Of a stretch of DNA of 64,000 nucleotides, positions 35,724-48,689 are shown piece after piece (position 1 is the stretch's first letter; each line of letters opens with the position of its first letter). Position numbers and translations under genes: made by a program. Under the pieces are notes generated by a model. It did no database searches. It was not told the DNA's origin and saw only the letters and a list, made by a program, of their open reading frames with translations. Source of the stretch: Asterias rubens (taxonomy: Eukaryota > Echinodermata > Asteroidea > Forcipulatida > Asteriidae); assembly GCF_902459465.1 (NCBI RefSeq), contig NC_047075.1:14005119-14069118 (forward strand), read 5' to 3'.

Positions 35724-38700
35724 ATGGACGTGGCTCACAGTGATACGTATGAAGAACTAGATTTGGAAGCAGCTGTCGAGCAAGCCAAAAGTTCTCAAGG
35801 GATCTCTTACGTGTTGACTGACCGGCAAAAAGGAGCCATTTACAGTGTGTTGAAAGGTAATGACACATTTGTGAACCTACCTACCGGCTATGGAAAGTCA
35901 ATGGTGTATCAGTTGGTGCCACAATGTGTTGACTTCATGAAATTAAAGCAGGTGAGCTTGCTCTTAAGTTTCGAACCACTAATCAGGGCACAGTTTGAAT
36001 TTTATGTAACTTAAATTAGACTTAGACTTAGAGTAGACCTGATAATATTAAAAGTTAAAAGAGCTGCACACATGCATTTCCTTTGCATTATAATATTATT
36101 AGATATAAATAACAATAACTTTGCATATATGATATTGTGAGTGTTCGTACCTAGCTCCTCACCCGTCATTGGTTCCCTGCTCATTTTGATACTGATAGCA
36201 CTGGGCATCTTGGCGTAGTACTGTATAGCTAGCACTACCTACACTACAGTGTTGGGACACGAGAGATCTATAATATATAAAATTTTGCAAATGGGTCGCT
36301 GTCACAACTCTTTCATCTCTGTGTATAAAAGAAAACAAGTTCATGATGTACCTGTTGTTTTTTAATAATTTGTTTTTAAAATTTGCGATACAAAAATCAA
36401 CAAGGTTCTGTCGGTAGACATGAAGTGTACTTGCACGCTATTCTGTTCTGATGATACCCCCCCCCCCTTCAACCTCCGTAAAAAACAAAAAATAATAATA
36501 ATAATTGACAAAAATAATTACAAAACATGAACAAGCTTTCATTTAATCAATACATTTGATTTTTTCCCCCCAAAGGGTCACAAGGAAAGCGCATCGGTTG
36601 CTGTGGTAATTTCACCTTTAGTTTCTCTCATGAGGGATCAGGTGAAAACGTTGAGGCAGAGAAATGTCACTGCAGGTTACGTCACTGATGTCCTAAAGCA
36701 ACCTGTGGAAATGGCCCTCCTGAGACAGGGTAAACTGTCCATTGTATTTGCAAGCCCGGAGACACTACTTGGTCCACTTGGAAGAGAGTTACTTACATCT
36801 TCAGTGTACCAGCATAACCTTTGTGGGATTTTTGTAGATGAAGGTCACTGTGTCGCTAAGTGGTAAGTGTGTTTTCAGGATGTTGTGATATTAGAAAGTG
36901 TTCCTACAATGTATTTACAACATTATAAACAACAACTTGACTGGACTTGACCTTCATGTCAAACACTCCATTTTGTGTACAAACTCCCGACATGTATAGA
37001 CAAATTACAGATTAAAATCAAAATGGCTTTAAAACCCGAGTCCTTATATAGCAACACATAACATTTACAGGGAGTGTTCCTGTTTTGCTGCCAGGCCGCT
37101 GCTACATGTATCTGAATATACAATGTTCTGGGTGGGTGACTTCACAAACCACCAAGGATTAAGAACTGTTTAACAAAACTTAAGGTTTCTAAGAAAATAC
37201 ACACTCCAGGGGTGCTAAAAAAACTTAGAGAGGAAATGTAAACATTGAAGGGCAACTAACTTGATCCATGCTTGAAGGTATACAATGTGTTTTCCACCTC
37301 TGCCACATGTGAAAGGGTTTGAGTACTTGTTGTACACATATGACTCAACACACACTGTGTACAGATTTAGATTAATTTCTTACTTGGTTTGAAGATAATG
37401 ACGGTATAGCGCTTCCTTTGAAACATTACTTGCTGAGGAGCTGTAGTTCTTGAGAATTGAGTAGCCTATAACAATGTCACCTACAATTTTGTATTGGGAA
37501 TTTATTTTAGCGTATTTTTGCGACTCCTGAAAAACATTTTTATTTGATTTTCACTTAAAAACTTGACGATAACATGAAGCTGAAACTTCTGCAGGTAAAT
37601 TATTACATACTATACTGTCATGTACATCTTCAATCACTCACATCGAGTACGGATTCATGTCATGGCCCAAAAATTGATCTAAATTAATGTACATTTGTAT
37701 GGGGGGGTTTTAAATACAAATTTGTTGATGTAATTAAAATTAAAATGTAAAAAATATTTTTTTTCAGGGGTTTTAAGTCTGGCAAACTGGATGCTTTCAG
37801 GAAAAGCTATAGCTGTATTGCCGAGGTGAGGTCATTAGTTCCAAGCACGGTGCCAATGACTGCTTTGACTGCAACCGCCTCACCAGAGGTCAAGAAAACC
37901 ATCCTCCAATCACTGGGAATGTCCAATGTCAACACAATCCAAGTTTCTCCCGAAAGAACAAACATTAAGTACTCAGTCACTAGCACTCTGGCAAAAGACC
38001 CTGACTCACAATTCCACTGGCTTTTCAGAGACATTCAGGAGCATCGGAAGCAAACTCCGAAACTGATTATATTTTGCCAGACACACAGGCAATGCAGAGA
38101 GCTCCATGCTGCCTTTGAGGATAATCTTGGGGAGGATTTGATATTTCACATTGCTATGTATCACAGCTGCACGGAAGAGCAACGTAAAGAAAAGGTGATG
38201 GAAGATTTCACAAAGGCTGGTAGTTTTATTAGAGTACTGATAGCAACCGTTGCTTTTGGCATGGGAGTCCATGTAGAGGAGTTGTATAATGTTTTACATT
38301 ATGGTCCAGCACGCGATGTCGATGACTATTTCCAAGAGACTGGACGGATTGGTCGAGATGGAAAACAAAGTTATGCAACCCTTTTAAAGTTTCCAGGATG
38401 TTTCGCCGCTTGCAAAGTACATGAAAGAATGAAAGACTATATGGAGACAACACAATGTCGCCGCCAACTTCTTCTAAACCATTATGAGGTTTCAGTTCCA
38501 TCTCAAGTTATTTAGCATCTCTGTTGTGATAATTGCAGTGACAAATGTGATTGCAGCAGTGACAGCTGCAATGCTGATGTAACAAAAGGATGGTTAGCGA
38601 AACACCTGATGAGGCCTTCAGCAAGCACCGAGACTCCTCAACATTTCCACCCCCAAATGAGGACAGTCACGGATAGTCAAAGGGTGGAACTCCAACAAAA

Positions 38701-39058
38701 AGTTGAAGCATATAGAGATAGTTTGTTGCAGGGCCAAGAAGACGCAATGTACAGTGGTATCGACATGACCAGCGGCATTTCTGTGTCACTTATTAGCACA
38801 ATTGTGCAGAATTGCCACTTGATATGTTCATATGAAGACCTACTGAAGTACCCATTTTTCAATGACACTGATGCAAAGGAAATTTGGAATGTCATAACAG
38901 AGACTCTTGGCACTGAATTCTCCTCTGATATTGTCTGCGACACTGACTCAGACAGTGAATCAGACGACTCGGTGGAGGACGAGCAATCACAGCATTCAAG
39001 TGAAGACATTGTTTCACGACCAGTTTTGTCTTCAAACAGCAGTTCTTCTAGTGATTAA
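35724..39058 (+). CDS. RecQ-family DNA helicase of the transposon, premature stop in C-terminal part
   Basis: Exons 35724-35951, 36576-36862 and 37768 onward, joined in phase (CAG|GTGAGC; AAAG|GGT; AAGTG|GTAAGT; TTTCAG|GGG). The protein has a RecQ motif 0 (LTDRQKGAIYSVL), Walker A in NLPTGYGKSMVYQL, the DEGHCVAKW box (usually DEAHC), MTALTATAS, motif IV LIIFCQTHRQC, motif V ATVAFGMGV and motif VI ETGRIGRDG. So the 3'-5' helicase core is complete in 420 residues. A TAG at 38513-38515 then interrupts the frame. The same frame continues for 180 residues with a RecQ-type cysteine cluster (HLCCDNCSDKCDC) and an acidic Ser/Asp-rich tail ending at 39058. The stop is most simply a nonsense mutation; no splice sites flank it. 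It would unwind DNA ends or intermediates during transposition (inference). Confidence 0.88.
38513..38515 (+). other. In-frame TAG separating helicase core from zinc-binding region
   Basis: Codons on both sides are in one frame and encode conserved RecQ sequence (CRRQLLLNH before; CCDNC after). The stop therefore truncates this copy unless it is read through or is a sequencing error. Confidence 0.75.
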
Positions 39059-41688
39059 ACATGGAATGATTTCATCAAGTAATTTTACATATTATTAGAG
39101 GCCTACATGTACAATGCATTTATTGTGCATTTTGGTTCGCTATTCATCTACATGTTATCACAGCGTTTACAATATGGCCTCCACAGTAATGTTGCACTTG
39201 AGTGAATTTTAAAATTTATAAATCGTTCCAAATGGTGATTTCATGCAAAGTAGACAAACTTGGGTTTTCAGAAATTACTTTCGCTGTTCGTCTCCTGTAT
39301 TTTGATTTACTTTAATGCCAATTTGAAGTTAAGGGAACAGCAGCAGGTGTACATGTAGGTTCCCTAATGTAAATTAGTAGGGAAATCTTGATTACCATGT
39401 GTTTAGTTCACATCTATTTTGATATTTATTGATGGTACAACATCAGCTTAGATACCTCTACTCTTCCAGGGTTTACATGTAATTTAAACCCACAGGAAAA
39501 ATTACGAATCAACTTTTATTTTGTTGTATGTGTGCTGAAAAGTACCATCAGTAGCACAATGAAATAAAAAACTGCCTATTTTCTTTATGTTTAATATTCT
39601 ATCCAATTGGCCTCAACTGAAAAACAAACAACAATTTTTTACTAACAGTGAGAAAAGAAAATATGACATCTGTACCATCAGTTACATTGATTTCCAGTCT
39701 GTAGCCATATTTTTTTTCTTCTTCAAAAATTGAGTCAAATACACACAAGCCTGTATAAACATTGTCCAGTCACATCTATTAGCATATTTTAATACATTGT
39801 GACAAACACCTTTATAATTTCACAACTCAAAATAGAACATGAATGCCCTACAGTCTCAAAAGTGACAATAGAAAGGATTTTTGCATTAATTGGAAATCTT
39901 CCATGATTTTGATGATGTTGCAGACTGATATAATTTACAAGAAATGGGCCTAAATGAGGAAAAAAAATTGATACAGCCCACACTGACTGTTAGTTTTAAT
40001 GTGTTGATTAATTTAAGGGCAAAACTAACAAAATTAAAAATAAAATGTGTACTGGAAGCGTGTACAAGATGCCCACTTTCAGAATCTTTAAGAAAGCTTG
40101 CCAAATCGATTATAACGAGAATTACATTTGTACACACACAACCAGCAGAACATGCTCCAATCTGTCTGCTGAAAAACAAATTTATCTCTTCACAACTAGC
40201 GTGGTACACTGTAGCACTGAGGATTAATAGTAATAAGATCCATTAAATTTTGTTATTTTGGATTCAATCAGGCACACATTGTAACTAGAAGAGAGAGCCA
40301 TACTGTTAGCATAATAAGATGTATGGGGAAAAAAACGGTTTGTGTTTACATGTACATTCCATAATCAACCAAGTTTGTAATGTACGTAGTTAATTTGTAC
40401 ATAATTAATTAGCCAATTAATACCCAACATTTTACCTTTTGCGCATTAAGTTGGATTATTTCCCATTCAATTACTATATAATATCCACCTACATGTATGG
40501 CAAAAGGGTTGTTAATGCTGTATTACTACTGTACATGTAGGTTGTGTGAGGAGAGGATACAGTTAGAAAATTGCCCTTCCACTGTTTACATTCCTCCTAA
40601 AGCTCTTCTTGCACCCCTTTGAAGTCTATTGTATTATAAACAGTTCCTGCATAATCCTTGTACCTTGTAAGTGGCAGTACAAGGGAGACACTCCACATGT
40701 GTTGTCCCATCACAAGCTTCTATTATCCTCAATTCATGTACATATACTTCTACTACTTCTAATTGATGTTCTAACATTTGTCAGCTTCAAGTTTATTCTA
40801 CTATTGACTCTATTTTAAAGCCGTCTGATTTTAATTATGTAACTTTTCTGTGGCACTGTGTTTTTGGTTTCAAAGTTGTGTTTTGAGCTGTTATACATGT
40901 AGTTATCAATAAAGAAGATTTTATTTTTCGTTTCATGAAACCTACAATTTGAGTCACTGTTCCTTCTTTTGGATTTCCTGCATTTCCTGCATTTTAATTC
41001 TTAGAGGCACTGGAGACTAATGGTAATTACTCAAAATAACTGTAAGCATAAAAACCTATTTGGTAACGAGCAATGTAGAGCTGTCGATAGTATAAACATT
41101 GTGAGAAATAGCTCCCTCTGAAAGCACACAAAGTACATGTACATAAGGAATGCAACAAGGGTTTTATCTTTCATTATTATCTGGCGAGTTTGTTGACCAA
41201 TTGAGCCTAAATTTTCACAAGTTTGTTATTCTGTGAATATGTTGGGATGCACCAAGTGAAACAAAATGGTCTTTAACAAAAACCATTTATTGTCAGTGCC
41301 TTGAAAAAAAGAATCCAATTTGGTCTTAGTTTTCAAATGAGCAATTTTTCATGGTAACAGTTGCTTAAAAACCTGAACATATCTTGCGATATCTGGGACA
41401 CTATTAAGACAACACGTTATGGGCACACTGATCTCTTGGAGGCCCCAAAACAAGATTTTAAACACATAAACACATTTAAACAAGATAACTTGTTTGAAAT
41501 TTGACTGTAGGCAGTATTCTTAAAGGAAATAGTTGTCAGGAATGATTTGTGCTTCCATTACCTGATATTTGACTCACTGTTTTTAAGATTTCAGCTGCTT
41601 TTGTAAATAGTATAATTGTACTTTATCAGAAACTAATTTCAAAGGTATGTTTGCTTAAATAACGATGGTTTTTCAAAGCATGTCATTG
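39059..41688. other. Non-coding centre of the transposon
   Basis: 2.6 kb between the convergent genes, with no supported exon. AATAAA at 39563 and 40908 (+ strand) and its complement at 41286 (- strand signal) fit 3' ends of the two transcripts. Confidence 0.5.
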
Positions 41689-44600
41689 TTACAACCTGGA
41701 TGATGGGGTCTTAAACAACTTCACTGTGCCTAATTTCTTTACAGTCTTGGTCATCCAGTCATGGACTTCCGTCTGATCAAGTTGGGCTAGAGGGTTGGAG
41801 GGAAAGTCTGGAAAGGCATGAAGTCTTCTTCCTGGCTTTAGTTTGAAGATTTCCTCCCTGTGCATGAGTCGCATCAAAGCCAAAACATCTTTTTTAGCTT
41901 TAATCTTTGTGTGTTTCCCGGATGCTTTCTTGACTTTTGCAACTCTGTCTGCATTGTATAAAATCTCATCCAGTGCATCAGCAGCATGTCCAACCCTGGC
42001 CACTGACTTGTGTGTTACTTTCCCATGGAATGATCGGCACTCTTGTTTAAACAACTTGTTTCTGTGCTCAATGGCCCTATCCATTTCTATGTTAGTGTCA
42101 GGCTGCCCCTTCAAATTGATAAACCTGTTCCAGGTAAGCTGATGTGACATCCGAGGTGTTAAGAGATATTGTTGCATGGCAAGGAGTCGAAAAACTTGGT
42201 ATGCATACTTAAATTTTCCAGCGACTTTAAAATGCATCAAAAGAAATTTGTAGAGAAGCATGATGTGCCCTCCATCTCCATACTTTCTGGCCTCCCGAAA
42301 GTCACGTGCCAGAAGACAGAAACCAAGGGCAACGCAGCAGTAGTTTTTCATCGTGTCCTTCACAGGATCTGGCTCCTCACCAGTCCTGAAAGAAATACCC
42401 TTGTGCTTTTTACTGAAGTGCTGCTTCAGTGTAGACATTTGCTTGTATGTCTTCACACATTCTGGGCATGTCAGACGTTTCTTTTCTGCGGACAGTGGTA
42501 CTGAGCAGATGGCAAACCTGTCAATAAGTTGACCAATCATAGCATGAAGGTGCTGCTGCTGATCAGGGGATTCCGCTAATCCATGACGAGTCATTTCACC
42601 TCCGGGTTCATCCATTCCAAAAAACTCAAGGGCAGCACTCAAAATAAGAGAATCTGTGTACCTGGTGATGGAACATGAACAAAAAATTGTTTTAACTTGG
42701 CAAATTATACAGTGTGTGAACAGAAGGAAAATGGCACACCCTCTTTGGCCTCCGGTAACCCCCCCCCCCCCCCCCCCCGTAAAATGGTAACCTTGCTTTT
42801 GGTGCTTTGTGTGATCCTGGAGGTATGCATATGTATGGACAGATGTAGTGTTTCAAAGTAAACGTGATATCAAAAGTACACTTCGCTGTAGCACTGCCCA
42901 ATAGAGTGCCGCATCCCCCCCCAACTTTCAGACAAGTCTTTAAATTGTTGTCATGGAAACGTCTCTCTTAATCGCTCTGCCATGACACTTAAGGCATTAA
43001 CCCCCCCCCCCCACCCCCCATGACCAAAAATTAAATAAGATCCCCTCTTGAAAAGCAAGGCTAGGCAATTATTCACAACAGTCAAAAAAACGTTTCAGTC
43101 CATGCATACCTGTCCAGAAATTCTTCAGAGGCATTGAGATCTTTCATGGGATTCATAGGAACATTGTTTGCTCTGAGGAAGTTCCGAGCAGCGAAGAGAG
43201 TACCAACATCTCTGGATCCTGCTGGGTCAGTCGAGTATAAGTACTTCCATATCACCTGAATAAACAAAAAACAAAGGTTGGGGCCAACATTTTAATGTGT
43301 GTTGGGAGAAGGTTTGGGAGGGTTTTAGAGGGGAGTGAGGTCAGTTAAAGTACAAGTAGGTCTTGTTTATTCTGCCCCCCCCCCCCCATACAAACAACAA
43401 CATGGTTTATCTTTGGCCTCGTTGGATATGGGACGCAGAAGCGCTATATTTTTCCATATTCCACTCGCGCATGTGTGATAACTTATAATGTAAACATTCT
43501 TGGATCAAGTATATTCTTGGATGATCAAAATAGCACTCTGTAACAAACAGCCCAATGTTTATCTTACAAAATATTAATGCATATATGTAGTCTACAGCAA
43601 GTAACCTACCTGATAATAATTACCAAGAGCATGAAAGTCCTCAAATGTTGGTACTAAGCCTGACCATCGACTTTGGGCGGGTGAGCCACGCCTGTCCTCC
43701 TCTGCGTTTTCCTGTCTTTCACATGTGAGTTGGTCACCACCACTGATGATTTGGATGGGTCGGTCAGAGTTTGCATCAGGAACATGTTTGTTCAGGTACT
43801 CCATGATGTTCATTATACCTTCATTGGTATTTTCATTTTCTGTTATCACACCCAGTCCAACCTATATACAAAAATAACAAAATTGTTTTAAAGAATAAAG
43901 TTCAAAGTGCTCAGATTTCAGAAGGTATTGGTTAATATTATTAATTAACAGTTGTTTCTAATAAAAAGATATTGTAATGCTGGTGTTGATTAACACTTTT
44001 CTTGCTTTAACTGATCAACATTTTTTGCAAAAATACAACTCATCACAATGAAGCACACCAACAAATCTGGGAAACCCATACTTAGACAGACCTAAACTTT
44101 AAGACAAACTCTTACCACTTCTGACTTATGATGTGATAGATGACTGTACAGGTGAGTCGGACGGGTCGTGTTGAATTGGGAAAATGCTGGAATGTACTCT
44201 TGAAGCACTTTTTCAACTATATTTCTCCAACTCTTTCGCAGCTGAATGTTTTCCTCAACACTTGGCAGAAATTTTGACAGTTTCACACTCTTAAGGTCGC
44301 CAATTGGAGTATCATTGGTCAGGTGGTTTCCAGACACCTACAATAATTGTATTAATAAAAAGATGTCATTTAATACAATCCTTTGAATTGCCAGTTTGGC
44401 ATTAAAAGTTTCAAACTTAAGAACAAACCTTTTCAAATTGCATTGAATCGGACAAGACTGTGTACCCTTACTTTAAACAGACTTTTTTGGGAGGCAAAAT
44501 AAGGAGATGCAAACTTGAGGAGACATCCAAAAACAAGCTGAAGGCTTCAATGTGAAAATTTATATACTTGCCTATTCTTACAATCGGTTCGATGAAACAT

Positions 44601-46821
44601 GTAATATTGAACAATAACCACCCCCCCCCCCACCACCTAAAAAAAATGTTTCTGATACCCAATTCTTAATTAGAAAAAGTCAGTAGCAACGTATAAATGG
44701 CCCAAGCCTATCATTTAATGTTGCGACTGTTTGCCTACCTCGTTACAGTTAGAACAAAAAAGAGAATGCCATACCTTATTCTTGACTGCCATGGCATTAC
44801 AGTAGTGCAAGTCCTTGTTCCCACGCTGCATGGTCATCTGTCTGGGAGATATTCTCAAATCAACATTGTCAGTTATTATTTTGAACCCTGGATGTTGTGT
44901 CTCTCTATGCTGTCTGAGCTTATCCTCCCTTTCGGCCATGTCTGACGTCTCTTCTGCAGTCAAATTTTGAGCTTTGGACTTCATTTCTGCCTCCGTCTTC
45001 TTGTCCACGGACATTTGGTTTGACCACTCTATAACAGGCCCGTCGAAACCAATACCCAGTTCAACTTGGCAACTCAGTATTGAACTGTAGGAAGTACAAA
45101 GTCCCCTGGCATGAAGTCTTCCTACGGCCTGCTTCGTAACGCCTCCTCGCTTCAACTGTAAGCCAGTAAGGGTTTGATGACTGTTCATCCAAATGTTGCG
45201 GCAGTTCAGCAACATGGACGCACCCGACAGAAGCCCAGGAAGAACACTTTCCTTCGATTTATTCTTGGCCCTCTTCAGTGCATCCTCATTGAAGGCCACT
45301 GTTTGCAAAATTTGATAGAATACAGGGGACCTCTCTTTCAGCTCATCTTCTTGGTTTTTGTAGGACCAACTCTAATGAAAATAAACACGAGTGAAAGATT
45401 ATGCCCAAACAACACTAAGAAATAACATTGTGGTAATATTTCTGGCCTGGAATTGCGTCTTTGACAGGGCAAAGACATTTTCATTTTGAAAAGGGCACTT
45501 ATATTTATTGCCAAACCTTAAAGTCAATGGGAATTTTTTGAAGGGGCACCAAGGGGAAACAGAGGCCATGGCCTCCTTGGCCTGCATGTGTGTAATTTGA
45601 AGCCTGAATTTTGGAAGACAGGATCTATGCAACATTAACTTCTCGTAAAAAAATTGGGGGAAAAAATGTATTAAACAGTAAATATTTTAAATAATGAAGA
45701 TAAAATATATTTGCAAACAAACAATTAATTAGCAAATACAAAATACAAAATAAATACCTTGAGGGCCTCTTTATCTGTCCTTCTGAAAAGAGATGGGGGT
45801 TGCGGCTTGCAAAGGCCTTTTACCTCGTCTTGCAGAACTTTCAGGACAGCCTGTGTATTATAAGAGGGAATGAAATAACATTAGTATACAAAGCTGGTTT
45901 TTGTATGATTTAATTGATGTTTTTGTATCCAATGACATAATAAAAAGTTGCTACCTCCAAATATCAACAACAGTGCACAAAATCAATAATCTGTAACTAC
46001 ATGAACTACATTACATTAATTGGTGAGTGATGAGTTCAGCCATTTTGGAATTTGTTTATAACATTAACAAGCTCATGCAAATAAGGGAAGTTTTTATTTT
46101 TCTGGGCTTTTTCCAAATCTCTTTCAAATATTAAAGTTGCATGTCTGATTTTGTTTCTATCAACTGTAGTTGAAGCCTGAAAGTGAAATAGGCAACAATT
46201 GCCCCTTATAAAAATTATATCATATATATTTTTTAAAGTATTGTTTTTGTCTTGCCATACCTATTCCATTTCTAAATAATGATTAATTTCTGTTATATTC
46301 CAGAAAGATCACATATTGTAATTTTTTTTCATGAAATATATAAATTGTTTTTAAAAGATTACCTGAACTGATTTATTATCTTGTCTTTGAGAGTCTGATT
46401 GCTGGATTGATTTTGAAGGTGATGATGTGAACGCTAGTCTTTTCCTGGGTCTTTGGTGAGATGCAGTTGCTGAGGAGGGTGACGGGCTTGCCCTTACTCG
46501 TTTGAGTTGACTAATTGTTGGAGTTTGACACTGCTTTGTTTTTGGTGACTCTTGTGGACGTGGATGTGCTGCTCGAACTTTTTCAGTTTTTTCAAACGTG
46601 GATTGAAACGCCTTCAGTGATGACTGTAATTTTTCAATGTTAGTTAATTGCGTGTGACAACTTGAACATATCCGACCTGTCTCGTCCGTCACAACTATGT
46701 CTCTATTGATGACTTTTCTGATCCGAAGCTGGAGGTCTGACCTGGCCAAGCTGTAATATTTCTTGCATGTGACAATCTCCTTGTTACATATAATGCAAAC
46801 TCTTCTTGGCTGATTCGCCAT
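41689..46821 (-). CDS. DUF6589-family protein, probable transposase of the 12.4 kb element, 7 exons
   Basis: Exons: 46821-46363, 45850-45758, 45371-44775, 44337-44116, 43861-43610, 43255-43110, 42661-41689. All have GT/AG borders and the phases match (0,0,0,0,0,2), giving an uninterrupted 913-residue protein. The N-terminus holds a ZAD-like C4 finger (C9, C12, C52, C55). Exon 3 has KIITDNVDLRISPRQ (Asp near 352), exon 5 IQIISGGDQLTCERQ (Asp near 500) and FEDFHALGNYYQ. The last exon has an inserted C2H2 finger (CPECVKTYKQMSTLKQHFSKKH) and the conserved core YGDGGHIMLLYKFLLMHFK. The DNVD and GGDQLT acids plus a later Asp/Glu are good candidates for an RNase-H-fold DDE/D triad; that is inference. 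The first exon begins 677 bp inside the right TIR and the gene converges on the RecQ gene. The name DUF6589 is from recognition of the pattern, not a search. Confidence 0.85.
42760..42779. repeat. Poly-C tract in a DUF6589 intron
   Basis: A run of about 19 C, one of four long C (G in the transcript) tracts in introns of this gene; others are near 43002, 43375 and 44621. Confidence 0.8.
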
Positions 46822-47497
46822 ATCGATGATTTATTTATCTCTATTTTCTTCCTTACGCGCATAAACTTTGGGAACACCTGGGATCTGAAAACTTTCCCCA
46901 TTATGTATGGGAATCACATGACTGCCCTGGGAAATTTGGCCACAAGACTCTCAACTTCCGCATGTCGCATGTCGATCATGGACTTCCAAATCTCACTGTT
47001 GTTAGTTACAAACAACTAATAAGATTTTTTAGGAAACATACAATGGATTTCTCGACAAAAACGATACAAAACGCTTGAAATTTGTCCAGTTTTCATAATT
47101 AACACGCTTTGACGAGTAATTTGACATAATGTATTGTCTAGGGACTTGTGGCAAGTTTAATTTACACAGTAAAAAGCAGAACACATCGGGTTAAAGGACT
47201 GGAGTAGGTCAATAACCATTTGCAGTAGGTATTACTCATTTTTACGAGGCAACGCATGGATCTTAAAAAGATGTAAATAATGTATTTTAAGAAAAAAATA
47301 ACACTTTTTCAGGATTAATGAGCAGATAAAGCAGTTAAAAAAGGAAGAAAAAGACGCACATAAATGCTCTCCGGTTAAAGCTTTACAGTTATAGAAACTA
47401 CTACTACCCTCTAATGAAATGGACTCGTCTGTATGGTTGTCTCTACAGCAACAGTGAAGGTATACCGCGTTCGTCCTTGAATACATGAATACGTACC

Positions 47498-47646
47498 GCT
47501 GACAACTTGTACAAGTCGTTAATGAGGAGTCAACATCGGGGAGCCATCAGTTCGCGCGAGAGCAGTGAGTTCGCGCGAGAGCAGTGTTGTCGGGGGAGCA
47601 CTATCTCAGCACGTGGGGCCGATTTAACGACTTGTCCACAAGTCTA
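47498..47646 (-). repeat. Right terminal inverted repeat
   Basis: Reverse complement of the left repeat over 149 bp, with mismatches only in the aatt/gatg tetranucleotide after gctcccc. It ends ..CAAGTCTA. Confidence 0.92.
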
Positions 47647-47655
47647 GTAAATCAG
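47647..47655. other. Right target-site duplication GTAAATCAG
   Basis: Direct copy of 35250-35258. Confidence 0.85.
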
Positions 47656-47776
47656 TGGTGTCTAATTTGCAACAAAATAAAACAACCGCGTTTAATGCAT
47701 CTGTGACACGCATTTAAATAATGGGTCGTTGAGAATAATACTTCTGAGGAATCGGCTTCTCTGTTTTATTATATAT

Positions 47777-48223
47777 CTGAAATATGAAGACAAGCGAAAT
47801 ACAGTTATCACGGCTGTCTGTCTTCATAGGAATTATCAAATAAACTAAACACTGAACAATAAATCTTATCAACGTTACTCAAAAAAAATGAATGCACAAG
47901 AGCAAATAAATAATCAAAACACTTCATATGAGAACACGATTTAAACACAAAAGCGGTTCCCGCCACGGCTTTCTGGGCCGCGCCATCTTGAAATGCTATG
48001 CAATATTAATTATTTACAAAACGAAAACCAAACTAGAGCATAAATGGCAGATTCTACTAGACATCAACTTTTCAAACTCATGTATTATGAAAAGCAAGCT
48101 TAGATAAACAACTTAAACAACTTTAGAAATAGAAATATATAATACAAAAAGGGGAAATTTACCTGAAATATGAAGACAAGCGAAATACAGTTATCACGGC
48201 TGTCTGTCTTCATAGGAATTATC
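47777..48223. repeat. 61-bp perfect-looking direct repeat, 386 bp apart
   Basis: ctgaaatatgaagacaagcg..cataggaattatc occurs at 47777-47837 and 48163-48223 in the same orientation. It could mark a short tandem duplication or ends of an unrecognised element. Confidence 0.8.
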
Positions 48224-48689
48224 GGAGCACCCGAAAACCTGATGTTGAGGGCGCTTGATTAACAAAAGAATTAGTTAAAGGAGGAAACTAAAGTTGATTA
48301 AACTAAGGGGGGCCTGTTTTATACCTGTCACACATCAATCAAGAGTTTGGAAATAGAAGGAAGAAAATAGACCAAACAGTGTGTGAAATGTGTTTGAGAA
48401 AGATTAAAAAAGTATCCAAGTGTCATGGGTTTCCTGCAAGATGGCTACTTGGTAAGAATTCTTATGTGTTGGGCATATGACCGTACAACACACCCCATCC
48501 CCTTGAAGATCAAACACAAACCAGATGAGATAGGAAACCCAGCTGCTTATTCTTTGTCTTAATGTAGACATTTATTCATTACGTTAAGTAAAGATCAATT
48601 TCATAAACTAACTCTTGCCGTACTACTAGTACTATATTTGCATATTTAATAGGGAAATCTTTGTAGCACCATGTCTCAAGACGTACACG

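Larger units (their letters stand above)
35259..47646. mobile_element. AcademH-like DNA transposon with RecQ helicase and DUF6589 gene, 12.4 kb
   Basis: Terminal inverted repeats of 149 bp (35259-35407 and 47498-47646) differ at two positions by eye. GTAAATCAG occurs directly outside both ends (35250-35258, 47647-47655), a 9-bp target duplication; the match extends to AGTAAATCAGT if the terminal T/A is counted as target. Inside are two convergent genes: RecQ-like helicase (+, 35724-39058) and DUF6589-type protein (-, 46821-41689), with 2.6 kb between their 3' ends. A helicase plus a large zinc-finger transposase-like protein and about 9-bp duplications match what I recall of the helicase-carrying Academ lineage; the family name is inference. 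The near-identity of the TIRs and intact DUF6589 frame point to recent insertion. Confidence 0.9.

Noticed and set aside
38480-38530. A short intron that would remove the TAG at 38513 in the RecQ gene
   Set aside because: The only nearby GT and AG (gaggtttcag / tcaag) are far too close and lack branch or tract signals; removal would also disturb the frame.
42692-42901. Minus-strand ORF with a poly-Gly stretch
   Set aside because: It is translation of an intronic C-tract and has no conserved features; the real exon structure places it in an intron.
44697-45425. Plus-strand ORFs opposite DUF6589 exon 3
   Set aside because: They are shadows of the minus-strand coding exon, which has splice borders and a recognisable product.
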